From: Kiritimatiellales bacterium
GTDB lineage: Bacteria; Verrucomicrobiota; Kiritimatiellia; Kiritimatiellales; Tichowtungiaceae
Direction of reading: 5' to 3'
Length of the DNA stretch: 59,065 bases
Assembly (NCBI GenBank): GCA_041656295.1
Contig: JBBADV010000015.1
Span: forward strand, 1-59,065
A model generated the notes under the pieces. That model made no database searches and was not told where the DNA came from. It worked only from the letters and a program-made list of their open reading frames with translations. Below, piece by piece: positions 1 through 8,707 of the stretch; the first letter of the stretch is position 1, and the number at the start of each line of letters is the position of its first letter. The translations under genes were made by a program, and so were the position numbers.

Positions 1-127
1 AGCTCCGGACGTCTCTCAACGTTGGCGGCATCATTAGCTCCCGGCCGGAAATATCCGTGAATTTTTGCGGTCTCTTCTGTTTTTTTCACAATGATATTAA
101 TTGTGCTGCTGTCAGCCGATGCCAGAA
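1..127. repeat. 127-bp exact repeat at left contig end (copy of 1725-1851)
   Basis: Bases 1-127 match 1725-1851 without a mismatch; base 128 (t) differs from base 1852 (c). It lies within the 3' half of two tandem DNRLRE-like genes. The length is exactly 127, the same as the exact repeat at the right end of the window, which points to the k-mer size of the assembler. Confidence 0.95.
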
Positions 128-674
128 TACTGCTGACGGCATTTACGAACGGATCTGATGAACCGAATGTCATTACAGTGTCAATTGTGCTTACCATGCC
201 GGCCGTTACTATCAGGTTGCCCAGATTCGCTCCAACCGTTCCGCCGGCATCATGACCGGGTCCGGGATTATTATACGTCGCCGTCGTTTCGTCAAACGGC
301 AGTGACAGACTGGCCCTGAACTGGGCGTTTGGACCGTAATTATTAGCGTTCGCGTTCGCCACCGTCAGGTTTAACTGAACGCTGTTGATGATATACGGCC
401 GGCCGGCGGCCAGGGTTTCAATATAGGAAAGATCAAAACTGTACAGACCGCGCATCGGATTATTAGCATTATGATCTCCAATCCAGTCTACAGTACCATT
501 AACTACAGTATCTGCCTGATCTCCTCCCCGCAGTGTTACAGACTGCATGACATAACTCGAGTCCACCAGAACGCCGTCGACCCGGAGATCGCCCTGCTGG
601 AAACTGATGAGTTCCGCCGGCGAAACTGACGCCAGTACAACGGCTGCCGCTATGATCCAATTTGTATATTTCAT
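1..674 (-). CDS. DNRLRE/CBM96-like secreted protein, 3' end cut by contig edge
   Basis: Open frame on the minus strand starting at ATG 674 and running off the window, so the C-terminus is missing. A short hydrophobic signal peptide (MKYTNWIIAAAVVLASVSPA) precedes a beta-sandwich-type domain. The conserved core MRGLYSFDLSYI, followed by a segment of the form YIINSVQLNLTV, is the pattern of DNRLRE domains, some of which bind polysaccharide (CBM96). It is very close to the 1652-2401 gene: the first 127 bases are identical to 1725-1851, and differences beyond that are scattered substitutions. It is the third member of a tandem array downstream of two sulfatases. An extracellular carbohydrate-binding or structural role is inferred from the domain and the context. 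An AGGAG-like site lies just upstream of the start. Confidence 0.75.
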   Translation of the reverse strand, partial: MKYTNWIIAAAVVLASVSPAELISFQQGDLRVDGVLVDSSYVMQSVTLRGGDQADTVVNGTVDWIGDHNANNPMRGLYSFDLSYIETLAAGRPYIINSVQLNLTVANANANNYGPNAQFRASLSLPFDETTATYNNPGPGHDAGGTVGANLGNLIVTAGMVSTIDTVMTFGSSDPFVNAVSSILASADSSTINIIVKKTEETAKIHGYFRPGANDAANVERRPE

Positions 675-865
675 CTTCTTCTCCTTTTAGTTTTGTTTTT
701 CATTAATCACGATTTCTTCTCCATGCCTGCATCAGCACACAGGCTGTCTTTCCTGTTCATTTTGTATGCTTCATCCTCCTCCTTTTGTTTCTGTTTGCCA
801 CAAATCACTGTTTTGTATCCTGTTCATGAATCCGGCGCCGGGATAACTGCTGCTGATTATAAATC

Positions 866-1579
866 TCAATTTTTCCGGTTGCCGATCACGGTAAAGTCGA
901 CAACCAGCTCTGGGCGGACATCAATGCTCGTAGAGTCATTGGATGCCGGACGGAAATATCTGTTAATGACTCCTTCCTCGGTTGTTTTTTTTACAATCAT
1001 ATGAATTGTACCATCAGCAGATGACAGCGCATTACTGACGGCATTCACAAAAGGGCGTGTTGAAGCAAACGTCAGTTTTTCACCTTTTGTATTTGCCGCT
1101 TTGGAAGTAACCATCACTTGAGTCAAGGCTGTTCCAATGGTTCCACCGGCATCATGCCCGATTCCGGGATTGTTAAACGTCGCTGTTGTTTCATCAAACG
1201 GCTTTGACAGATTGAGACTGAACTGGTGGTTTCCACCAAACTTATCATTCGCGCGCATCACAGTCAGGTTTAACTGAACGCTGTTGATGATATACGGCTG
1301 ACCTTTGGCAAGGGTTTTGATATAGGAAAGATCAAAACCGTACAGGCCGCGCATCGGACTGCCGGCACGGGCTCCATTGTCTCCAATCCAGTTTATGAGA
1401 CCATCAGCCACCTCATCTGCTTGCGTTGTTCCCCGCAGCGACGTAGCTTGTGTAACATAATTTGACATCACCAGAACGCCATCGATCCGGAGATCGCCCT
1501 GCCGGAAACTGATAATTTCTGCCGGTGAAACGGATGCCAGCACAACGGCTGCCGCCATGATCCAATTTGTATGCTTCAT
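866..1579 (-). CDS. DNRLRE/CBM96-like secreted protein
   Basis: 237 residues, starting MKHTNWIMAAAVVLASVSPA, a clear Sec signal peptide. The body has the same order of motifs as its two neighbours: RGDLRIDGV-type start, MRGLYGFDLSYIKTL, the YIINSVQLNLTV strand, then FDETTATFNNPG, and a closing RPELVVDFTV. It is more diverged from the other two copies than they are from each other, so it is the older duplicate. It ends IGNRKN soon after the last beta strand and has no sorting tail. The gene is preceded by an AAGGAGAAG ribosome binding site. The likely role is an extracellular accessory or binding protein in the sulfated-glycan locus; the substrate is unknown. Confidence 0.75.
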   Translation of the reverse strand: MKHTNWIMAAAVVLASVSPAEIISFRQGDLRIDGVLVMSNYVTQATSLRGTTQADEVADGLINWIGDNGARAGSPMRGLYGFDLSYIKTLAKGQPYIINSVQLNLTVMRANDKFGGNHQFSLNLSKPFDETTATFNNPGIGHDAGGTIGTALTQVMVTSKAANTKGEKLTFASTRPFVNAVSNALSSADGTIHMIVKKTTEEGVINRYFRPASNDSTSIDVRPELVVDFTVIGNRKN

Positions 1580-1651
1580 CTTCTTCTCCTTTTGTTTTTT
1601 GTTACCATAACTCTCTGGTTTTCCGCCGGTTCAGGAATTCGCAGATGAATA

Positions 1652-2401
1652 TCAGTCATTAACACCTGAAAAAATAATCAGGCTTACTTTTCGGGGATCA
1701 GGAATCACAGTAATGTCAACGAGCAGCTCCGGACGTCTCTCAACGTTGGCGGCATCATTAGCTCCCGGCCGGAAATATCCGTGAATTTTTGCGGTCTCTT
1801 CTGTTTTTTTCACAATGATATTAATTGTGCTGCTGTCAGCCGATGCCAGAACATTGCTGACGGCATTTACAAACGGAACTGTTGAACCGAATGTCATTAC
1901 AGTATCAACTGTGCTTACCATGCCGGCCGTTACATTCAGGTTGCCCAGATTTGCTCCAACCGTTCCGCCGGCAGCATGACCGGGTCCGGGATTGTTATAC
2001 GTCGCCGTCGTTTCGTCAAACGGCAGTGACAGACTGGCCCTGAACTGGGCGTTTGGACCGTAATTACTAGTGTTCGCGTTCGCCACCGTCAGTTTTAATT
2101 GAACACTATTGATGATATACGGCCGGCCGGCGGCCAGGGTTTCAATATAGGAAAGATCAAAACTGTACAGACCGCGCATCGGATTATTGGAAGTATGATC
2201 TCCAATCCAGTCTACAGCACCATTAACTACAGTATCTGCCTGCTCTCCTCCCCGCAGCGTTACAGACTGCATGACATAACTCGAGTCCACCAGAACGCCG
2301 TCGACCCGGAGATCGCCCTGCTGGAAACTGATGAGTTCCGCCGGCGAAACTGACGCCAGCGCAACGGCTGCCGCTATGATTATTAATTTTGTATACTTCA
2401 T
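1652..2401 (-). CDS. DNRLRE/CBM96-like secreted protein with degenerate PEP-like tail
   Basis: 249 residues. The signal peptide is MKYTKLIIIAAAVALASVSPA and the domain layout matches the 1-674 gene, with which it shares long identical DNA tracts. After the last beta strand (RRPELLVDITV) it continues IPDPRKVSLIIFSGVND. The tail looks like the start of a PEP-CTERM sorting signal (PEP replaced by PDP, then a short hydrophobic stretch) that stops before the hydrophobic helix and the arginine cluster. This is an inference from pattern; it could equally be a free C-terminus. The gene lies 29 nt downstream of the sulfatase at 2431-3777 and is probably cotranscribed with it. Confidence 0.75.
   Translation of the reverse strand: MKYTKLIIIAAAVALASVSPAELISFQQGDLRVDGVLVDSSYVMQSVTLRGGEQADTVVNGAVDWIGDHTSNNPMRGLYSFDLSYIETLAAGRPYIINSVQLKLTVANANTSNYGPNAQFRASLSLPFDETTATYNNPGPGHAAGGTVGANLGNLNVTAGMVSTVDTVMTFGSTVPFVNAVSNVLASADSSTINIIVKKTEETAKIHGYFRPGANDAANVERRPELLVDITVIPDPRKVSLIIFSGVND
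1725..1851. repeat. Internal partner of the left-end 127-bp repeat
   Basis: Identical to 1-127. Flanking sequence is still very similar but not identical, as expected from a recent gene duplication. Confidence 0.95.
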
Positions 2402-2430
2402 TTTCTGCTCCCTTCATTTCTCACAGATCG

Positions 2431-3777
2431 CTATTTCTGCTCCCATTCAGAAACTCCCTCCTGATATGTCTGCAGTAACCGCTGTCGAATTTCGGGGAAC
2501 TGCGCAGCAAGGTCGTTACATTCACCTGCATCATCATGAATACGATAAAGACCCGTTATGCCTTTTCCTGTAAACCCTTGAGATGCCCGTACCGCTTCAT
2601 CCACCAGCTTCCATTCGCCCTGCCGGATTCCCCACACATGATGCTCGGCCGGATACGGGAAACGCCATAACAGTGTACGCTTTGGCAGCGCAACCCCTTC
2701 CTGCAGCACCGGCAGCAGGTTCAGTCCGTCCAGCAACGCCGGGACAGCCGCACCGGAAGCAGCCAGCGAAGTCGGCAGGAGATCCAAAGAACTCACCGGA
2801 ACATCCAACCGGCGGCCGGCGGCAATCGTGCCTTTCCATTGAACTGCGAAAGGAACGCGGACCCCGCCCTCCAGCACATCGCCCTTTACTCCGCGCAGCG
2901 GACCGTTGTTTGCAGAAGTCACCTTTGTGGGCCCGCCGTTGTCACTTAGAAAATAAATGATCGTGTTCTCTTCCTTCCCGTCTTCCCGCAACGCCTGTAA
3001 AACTCTTCCAATCGTATCGTCAAGAGCTGAAACCATGGCCGCATAGATCTGCCGGGGATTTTCCCACGTCTGCCCCCGGCGCGTAATCGGCGGTACCGCT
3101 CCCGCCAGATGCTCAAACCGGCTTAAATACTGCTTCGGGGCCTGCAACGGCCCGTGCGGTGCGTTGAATGACAGATATAAAAAGAACGGTTTGTCCGATT
3201 CAGCCCGCATAAATTCTATAGCCCGCTCGCCAAACACAAATGTCAGATAGTCCGTAACCACCTGAGGATTCCGGTTACGTTCAATCCTCGGAATACTCTG
3301 AGCCCGTCCTTGCGGCAGGTAGTGGCTGCTGCCGCCCAGAAATCCGTAAAACCAGTCAAATCCCCGTTCCAGCGGATGCAGCCCCGGCCCGATTCCCTGA
3401 TGCCACTTCCCGACCATTCCGGTACGGTACCCGGCATCCCGCATGTATTCCCCGAACATCCGTACACCGGGCGGCACCCCGTGTTCATCAATTGTATGAT
3501 TTTCTTCTATGCCGCAACGGTTCTGATACCGGCCGGACAGCAATCCGGTACGCGACGGACCGCACTGCGGCGCGGTCACATACCCGGCATCAAATATCAC
3601 TCCGTTTTGCGCAATCGAATCAATATGCGGAGTCGGGATGTCTTTACACCCGTTAAAGCCGACATCCCCCCAGCCCATATCATCTGCCAAAATCAGCAGC
3701 ACATTGGGTTGCTGTGCCGCAGTCCGCCCTATTGCCAGAGCCCCGGCACCCGCCATCATCCAGTTACGAAACCGCAT
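2431..3777 (-). CDS. Sulfatase (S1 type, formylglycine-dependent)
   Basis: 448 residues with an N-terminal signal peptide (to about residue 21, GRTAAQQ). Family signatures in order: PNVLLILADDMGWGD with the metal-binding Asp pair at 32-33, and the formylglycine motif C-G-P-S-R at 72-76 followed by LLSGRY. HGPLQAPKQYL, LSDNGG and a C-terminal WRFPYP region match the alkaline-phosphatase-fold sulfatases. The enzyme should hydrolyse sulfate esters on a polysaccharide in the periplasm or outside the cell after Cys72 is converted to formylglycine. No maturase gene is visible here. Its ATG overlaps the stop of the upstream sulfatase by one base (TAATG), so the two are translationally coupled. The exact substrate cannot be read from the sequence. 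Confidence 0.95.
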   Translation of the reverse strand: MRFRNWMMAGAGALAIGRTAAQQPNVLLILADDMGWGDVGFNGCKDIPTPHIDSIAQNGVIFDAGYVTAPQCGPSRTGLLSGRYQNRCGIEENHTIDEHGVPPGVRMFGEYMRDAGYRTGMVGKWHQGIGPGLHPLERGFDWFYGFLGGSSHYLPQGRAQSIPRIERNRNPQVVTDYLTFVFGERAIEFMRAESDKPFFLYLSFNAPHGPLQAPKQYLSRFEHLAGAVPPITRRGQTWENPRQIYAAMVSALDDTIGRVLQALREDGKEENTIIYFLSDNGGPTKVTSANNGPLRGVKGDVLEGGVRVPFAVQWKGTIAAGRRLDVPVSSLDLLPTSLAASGAAVPALLDGLNLLPVLQEGVALPKRTLLWRFPYPAEHHVWGIRQGEWKLVDEAVRASQGFTGKGITGLYRIHDDAGECNDLAAQFPEIRQRLLQTYQEGVSEWEQK

Positions 3778-5438
3778 TACAACTCCTCCTTCTTAAATTC
3801 TCCAAAGGGACGCCCCAGCCCGGCAAGCCCGGCGGAGAGCATTTTTTGCATACGCAGCAACGACGGCTCATATGCCGGATCAAATGCCAGGTTTTTCTTT
3901 TCAAAAGGATCGGAAGACAATCTGTAAAGCTGATCTGAATCGTAATAAGCCGGATACTTTCTTTCATGCCACCGCCGCCACGCCTTGGCCAGATTACGAA
4001 ACCGGGCGGCGGTCTCTGCCGCGCCCCAGTGCCCGACCGGCAGCCCCAGTTGTTTACCGAAGGCAATATCTGCCGGGGTTGGCCGAAGCGCTATATATTT
4101 CCACTCCCCGTCTGTGATCGCGCGGCTGCATCCGAATTCCAGCAATACATGGTTGCGGATTGAGTTCCGCCGGCCGGTCCAAACCTCCAGCTGGCTCACC
4201 CCGTCTTCACACATATTCTGTGCGGGCTGCACTCCGACGGCATCCAGCAGTGTTGGCGCAAAGTCAACATTGGCCACCAGCGCATCACTTTCGCTGCCGG
4301 CGGTGATCCGTCCCGGCCAGCGCACAATCAACGGCACATTACATCCACGTTCATAGGTATGAAACTTGCCCCACGTGGCATTGTCACTGAAAAAAATTAC
4401 CAGTGTATTGTCCGCAACGCCCAGCTCATCCAGCCGGTCAAGCACTGCGCCGACTCCGTCATCAAGCCACAGGCAATAATCCGCGCCGTACTTTAGACAG
4501 GCCTGTTCCGGATCAATCTGAATGGGAATTCCGGCCTCGTTGAGCCGGGCATAAATATCCGCACGGGGACGCATCACATCAGGGACGCTGTCAAGCAGGC
4601 CTCCCGGAGTGATCCGTTCGCTGCCAGACAGCGGAGCAAAGTCTTTCGCTGCGCCGCATGGATTATGCAACAGTGTTGTGGCCATCCATAAAAAGAACGG
4701 CTCGTCCTCTGACTTTTGCGCATCAAGAAAATCCAGCGCACCCTGCACTGTCCATTCCATATTTTGAGCATTCAGTCCATCCACATACGACTGCGGTTCG
4801 CCCACATTATCCCAATAGACAGATGCCGCATAATCAAATCCAACCCGTTGCAGCCACTGCTTCATCGCCTGCTGATTCTCGCGCAATACTTTATCGACTT
4901 CAGGATCGCCCAACCGCCCGAGACCGGACACCGGATGAATTCCGACCTCTTCAGATGAATGCGGTCCCAAATGCCATTTCCCGACAAATCCGGTACGATA
5001 CCCGGCAGACTTCAGGATACGCGGCAGCGTCGGCCGGTCAGGATCCAGCACAATGGCCTGATTGGTCAGATAGGCCTGCTGCCCCGGCGGATTCACCGCG
5101 TAAGACGCTTTTGATTCGCACCGGCTGGCCAGCCGGCCGGTCATAATCGCATACCGGCTGGGCGCGCAACTGCTTGTCGTACAATAAGCCCGGCGAAAAA
5201 GCATCCCTTCCTTTGCCAGTCGATCGATATTCGGGGTCAGAACATTTCCTCCGTACGCTCCAATGGTTGCAAAATCCTGATCATCTGTGATTATCAGCAG
5301 TATGTTGGGCTGCTCCGATGCCCCGGCACACTGAAAAACAGGAGCCAATCCGAACAACCAGGCCAAACCGGATATTTTCCTTCTAACCTTTGGCAGCATC
5401 TCTCTGATCACACCTCTCATGGAATATTTCCGCTTCAT
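3777..5438 (-). CDS. Sulfatase (S1 type, formylglycine-dependent)
   Basis: 553 residues. A basic N-terminus and a hydrophobic segment (about 22-40, ending QCAGA) form the export signal. The metal-binding TDDQD motif is at 51-55 and the formylglycine motif C-A-P-S-R at 91-95, followed by MTGR. The segment GYRTGFVGKWHLG and a C-terminal block with DQLYRLSSDPFEKKNLA are typical of family S1. It differs clearly from the neighbouring sulfatase, so the pair probably acts on different sulfate positions of the same glycan; that is inference from co-location. The gene starts 19 nt after the beta-helix gene. Confidence 0.95.
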   Translation of the reverse strand: MKRKYSMRGVIREMLPKVRRKISGLAWLFGLAPVFQCAGASEQPNILLIITDDQDFATIGAYGGNVLTPNIDRLAKEGMLFRRAYCTTSSCAPSRYAIMTGRLASRCESKASYAVNPPGQQAYLTNQAIVLDPDRPTLPRILKSAGYRTGFVGKWHLGPHSSEEVGIHPVSGLGRLGDPEVDKVLRENQQAMKQWLQRVGFDYAASVYWDNVGEPQSYVDGLNAQNMEWTVQGALDFLDAQKSEDEPFFLWMATTLLHNPCGAAKDFAPLSGSERITPGGLLDSVPDVMRPRADIYARLNEAGIPIQIDPEQACLKYGADYCLWLDDGVGAVLDRLDELGVADNTLVIFFSDNATWGKFHTYERGCNVPLIVRWPGRITAGSESDALVANVDFAPTLLDAVGVQPAQNMCEDGVSQLEVWTGRRNSIRNHVLLEFGCSRAITDGEWKYIALRPTPADIAFGKQLGLPVGHWGAAETAARFRNLAKAWRRWHERKYPAYYDSDQLYRLSSDPFEKKNLAFDPAYEPSLLRMQKMLSAGLAGLGRPFGEFKKEEL

Positions 5439-5457
5439 ATCAAACTACCTTTTATTA

Positions 5458-7491
5458 TCACTCCGGCATTTCATTATCAGACACCACCGTATTGTCACAC
5501 TGGTTTGATATATAAATCGCGGACGTCATCGGGCGAGTATCGGTAATCCGGTTGCCGGTAATGGTAACATCTGCGGCTTCATCCGCAAAAATCGCATAAG
5601 TTTGCTCCGGAATCCAGAATCCGGCGGCATCCTGATTGCCAATGACATTGGAACGGACCCGCACGTCTTCCATATTCTCTAGGGATATCGCGCAACGCGA
5701 CCAGTCCAGAATCGTGTTGTGAGCAATTTCTACGTTACGATGCAGGCGTTGACGACAACGCTTTCCGGTCCCCATGATGCCGAACTCAATAGAGCCTCGC
5801 CTCTGCTGCTGAACAGCCGAACCAGTGACACAACGTACAATCGTGTTGCTGAGAACGCGTATGTTGCGATTATCAAATCCTGTTGAAAATGCATTACAAT
5901 TGTTTTCGCCCCAAATCGCCTGATCGCTCAGATTACTGAAGGTGTTGCCTTCAATCACACCGCCATAGGAGCGGAAAATACAGCCGATGCGGCGTGAGTT
6001 CCGGAACGTGCAATTGCGGACATACGCATCGGGATGCATTAACGCTTCAATAAAAAACTGCGTACTATCGTTTTCGCGCCCGGGATATATCAAGCCCAGA
6101 TCCCGATCAACCGTTACTTTGATCAGCTTATCATCGCCCAGATTCACCGTCTCCAGTCCGGTTACACCATAGGTGCCGTATGACATTGCTTCCGTCGGGT
6201 TGTAATGCACCATCGTGCTGCCGTTGGTCAACAGAGCAGCCGGGTCTCCGCTATACGCATAAAACTGATTCGAGTTGATCTGGCTGTGCACATCGACCGG
6301 GTAGTTGGCGCAATTGACCGCGTCATCCATCATTCCCTCCGTTTCACAGCCTTCAATCCAAAACCCCGTTGCATCGCCGCCGCCGACATATCCGCCGCAG
6401 GGATTCGATGTTAAGCGCCCGTCTTTTAACACACTGGAACAGCGCAAAAAACTAAGCCTGTCGTTCCAGCGGCCGATAAAATGGTTCCCGCTGGCCCCGT
6501 AATTTCGAATCCGTTCAAATGTAATATTGCTGCAACGGCGCGCAGTAAGCACATGCATGCGGTAACTGGCGTTTTTCACCATCACGTCTCCCGGCTCAAA
6601 ATCGGCAATGCGGTTCCAGTGCTTCGGATCCAGGTACAGCCGGTATTGATTACTGCCCAAACCAGTCACGGCCGTAGTCAGCTCATAAAAATTGTTCACA
6701 TTGACTTTCAGGCTCCCGGGCGAATTTGTATCCATTAATGCGCCCCAGTAACGGAAATGCGCATTACTGATCGCCGGATCGGTCGGCGGCAAATACCCGC
6801 TCCACGGCTCAAATACAAAGGTTCCGGTGTCTGCATCGGTAGATATGATAGAACCTGTTGTATGCGTCAACGGCCGGCCTTGTTCATCAATATAGTCAAT
6901 ATTAAATCCCGTGACTGTCATCTCTGAACACCGCAATAGATTCATAAAACCGCTGTTCGGATTGCGAAATAAAAACTCCGCGCCCCCGCCGTCGATATAG
7001 ATTTTGGAAACGTTACGAAAATCAAACAGATACGTCTCATCCGGAAGATCCAGCTCATAGGTGCCCGCGCTGAAAACCAGTCGAGACGGCGTGTCCGCCG
7101 CCGCAGCGGAAATCGTATTCCGAATCTCTTGAACGGTGTTGTCTGGATGCACGCTGTAAACTTTGTTTGGCCGTCTTACCCTGAACGTTCTCTCCTGAGA
7201 CCACTCGCCCAGCCTCCCGTCGACATATTGCGGGCGTACCCGCCACCAGTAATCCCGGTTAACATCCAGCGCTTCCAGCGGAACGTACCGCGGAACAGGA
7301 ATAGAATCCTGATCGACCAGCTCTGAAAAATCTTCAATCGTTGTGATTTTAATTTCATAGCGATCCGCCGTTGCATCTGCCTCCCATTTAAATTGCGGAT
7401 GAGTCATAAAAGTAACCGCATTATCTGCCGGTTCTCTTAACTCGATCTGTCCGTTAACGGCAGCATCAACTAGAAAGTAGAAGATCATCAC
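5458..7491 (-). CDS. Right-handed parallel beta-helix protein, putative polysaccharide-active enzyme
   Basis: 677 residues. An N-terminal FN3-like segment (about 15-105, with YEIKITTIEDF and WWRVRPQY) is followed by a long region of beta-helix coils. The coils show repeated N-x-I/V-x-x-N-x-F units such as VRNCTFRNSRRIGC, IEGNTFSNL, IRVLSNTIVRC and ITGNRITDT. This is the architecture of pectate-lyase-like and glycosidase beta-helix enzymes. No catalytic triad can be assigned by eye. The predicted N-terminus (MMIFYFLVDAAVNGQ) is too short for a normal signal peptide, and the frame stays open upstream without an ATG, so the start is uncertain. It is the first gene of the sulfatase operon, so it may cleave the sulfated polysaccharide. 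Confidence 0.75.
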   Translation of the reverse strand: MMIFYFLVDAAVNGQIELREPADNAVTFMTHPQFKWEADATADRYEIKITTIEDFSELVDQDSIPVPRYVPLEALDVNRDYWWRVRPQYVDGRLGEWSQERTFRVRRPNKVYSVHPDNTVQEIRNTISAAAADTPSRLVFSAGTYELDLPDETYLFDFRNVSKIYIDGGGAEFLFRNPNSGFMNLLRCSEMTVTGFNIDYIDEQGRPLTHTTGSIISTDADTGTFVFEPWSGYLPPTDPAISNAHFRYWGALMDTNSPGSLKVNVNNFYELTTAVTGLGSNQYRLYLDPKHWNRIADFEPGDVMVKNASYRMHVLTARRCSNITFERIRNYGASGNHFIGRWNDRLSFLRCSSVLKDGRLTSNPCGGYVGGGDATGFWIEGCETEGMMDDAVNCANYPVDVHSQINSNQFYAYSGDPAALLTNGSTMVHYNPTEAMSYGTYGVTGLETVNLGDDKLIKVTVDRDLGLIYPGRENDSTQFFIEALMHPDAYVRNCTFRNSRRIGCIFRSYGGVIEGNTFSNLSDQAIWGENNCNAFSTGFDNRNIRVLSNTIVRCVTGSAVQQQRRGSIEFGIMGTGKRCRQRLHRNVEIAHNTILDWSRCAISLENMEDVRVRSNVIGNQDAAGFWIPEQTYAIFADEAADVTITGNRITDTRPMTSAIYISNQCDNTVVSDNEMPE

Positions 7492-7620
7492 ATATCTCGC
7501 TATAATAAATTGTATTTTTTTGTTATTTAATAAATTATATCCAGCATTCCAATAATAATAATATCAATAATCAATATCATGTAAAGTGTAATTTTATGAA
7601 ACACTCTAACATTTAAGACA

Positions 7621-7771
7621 AGGTAGATTGTAAAAGAACGTGTCCGGTTGAAACCGGACACGTTCCATGCTGATGTTCCTTTCCTTAATTTTAGTTGAAT
7701 GAAGAAGGGTTCATTCCAGCATGGGATTTCCGCGCCTCCAACAACCGGACACTTGCTTTTACAATCTACCT
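7621..7771. repeat. Nested inverted-repeat element (MITE-like), about 150 bp
   Basis: A perfect 16-bp terminal inverted repeat, AGGTAGATTGTAAAAG (7621-7636) and its complement (7756-7771), brackets the element. The termini extend inward to about 30 bp (GTGTCCGGTTG against CAACCGGACAC) with only three mismatched positions. Inside the left end is a second, perfect 14-bp hairpin (7636-7649 with 7652-7665). CCATGCTG and CAGCATGG form a further inner stem. The left GTGTCCGG arm can pair with either the local or the distal complement. The right end runs into the last codons of the methyltransferase gene. A related right end lies at 48171-48197. No target duplication is visible. Confidence 0.8.
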
Positions 7772-8557
7772 CCGGCGCTGCCGCACCGCCTCATAAAGCA
7801 GAATCGCCGCTGAAACGGACACATTCAGCGAATCATTTTTGCCGCACATCGGGATTTTAATTTTTTCGGCAGCGGGATTTTTCCAAAGATCTGTAAGCCC
7901 GGTGTCTTCCGCGCCGACAACGATAGCTGCCGGTTTGGTAAAATCGCAAGCGGTATAAATTTTTTCCGCCGCCGGCAGCGCGGCAAATACCGTAATATTT
8001 TTCCGGCGCAGGAATTCAACGGTCTCTTCTGCCGTCGCTTCAGCTACCGGCAGATAAAACAGTGTACCAACGCTGGCGCGAATGACATTCGGATTATTCA
8101 GGTCCGTCGCCGGATTGCAGACAATTACCGCATCCGCACCGGCGCCGTCGGCAGAGCGCAGCAATGCGCCGAGATTGCCGGGTTTTTCAAGACCCTCCGC
8201 AACCAGGATCAGCGGAATTTCCGGAAGTTCAAGTTCTTCCAGTGTTTGGCCAACCAGCGGTCCGACCGCCAGTACGCCGTCGGGATTTTCGCGGTAGGTG
8301 ATTTTATCAAACACCGCCGGCGGACATTCAAAAATGTTCGTTGCCGGAAACCTGGCGGTGATCGCTGTATTTCCTAATTCATGACAAAGCCAGAGCTCAG
8401 CCGGTACCCAGCCGTTTTCAACTGCGCGCTGTACTTCACGAATACCTTCGATGACCGTTAATTTCTCCGTCCGGCGCGCCGCAGCTTTACGCTGCAGTTT
8501 GGCAATCCGTTTTACGCGAAGATTTTGAACGCTGGTTATTTGTTCCATAAAACCCAA
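7766..8557 (-). CDS. TrmH/SpoU-family RNA 2'-O-methyltransferase
   Basis: 263 residues. The N-terminal substrate-binding part begins ITSVQNLRVKRIAKLQ, as in TsnR/RlmB-type enzymes. The C-terminal SPOUT domain carries VAEGLEKPGNLGALLRSADG, IRASVGTLFYLPV and the knot motif LNVSVSAAILLYEAVRQ. It uses S-adenosylmethionine to methylate a ribose in rRNA or tRNA; the target position is not deducible. Translation may start at residue 1 or at the second Met (MEQITSV, 8548). The last codons overlap the terminal inverted repeat of the 7621-7771 element, so the extreme C-terminus (QRRR) may derive from that element. Confidence 0.9.
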   Translation of the reverse strand: MGFMEQITSVQNLRVKRIAKLQRKAAARRTEKLTVIEGIREVQRAVENGWVPAELWLCHELGNTAITARFPATNIFECPPAVFDKITYRENPDGVLAVGPLVGQTLEELELPEIPLILVAEGLEKPGNLGALLRSADGAGADAVIVCNPATDLNNPNVIRASVGTLFYLPVAEATAEETVEFLRRKNITVFAALPAAEKIYTACDFTKPAAIVVGAEDTGLTDLWKNPAAEKIKIPMCGKNDSLNVSVSAAILLYEAVRQRRR

Positions 8558-8707
8558 TTAAACACGGAACCTGCAGTTCAGCAAGCCGTAACCAAAGTTG
8601 AAAACAGCTCCGGATACGGAGCCGATAACTCTGAACTGTATCATTGACCGCCGCACTGCCGGCGGCTATTCTGGCGCGTCATTTTTTGAAAACCAAAGGA
8701 TTGTGTT

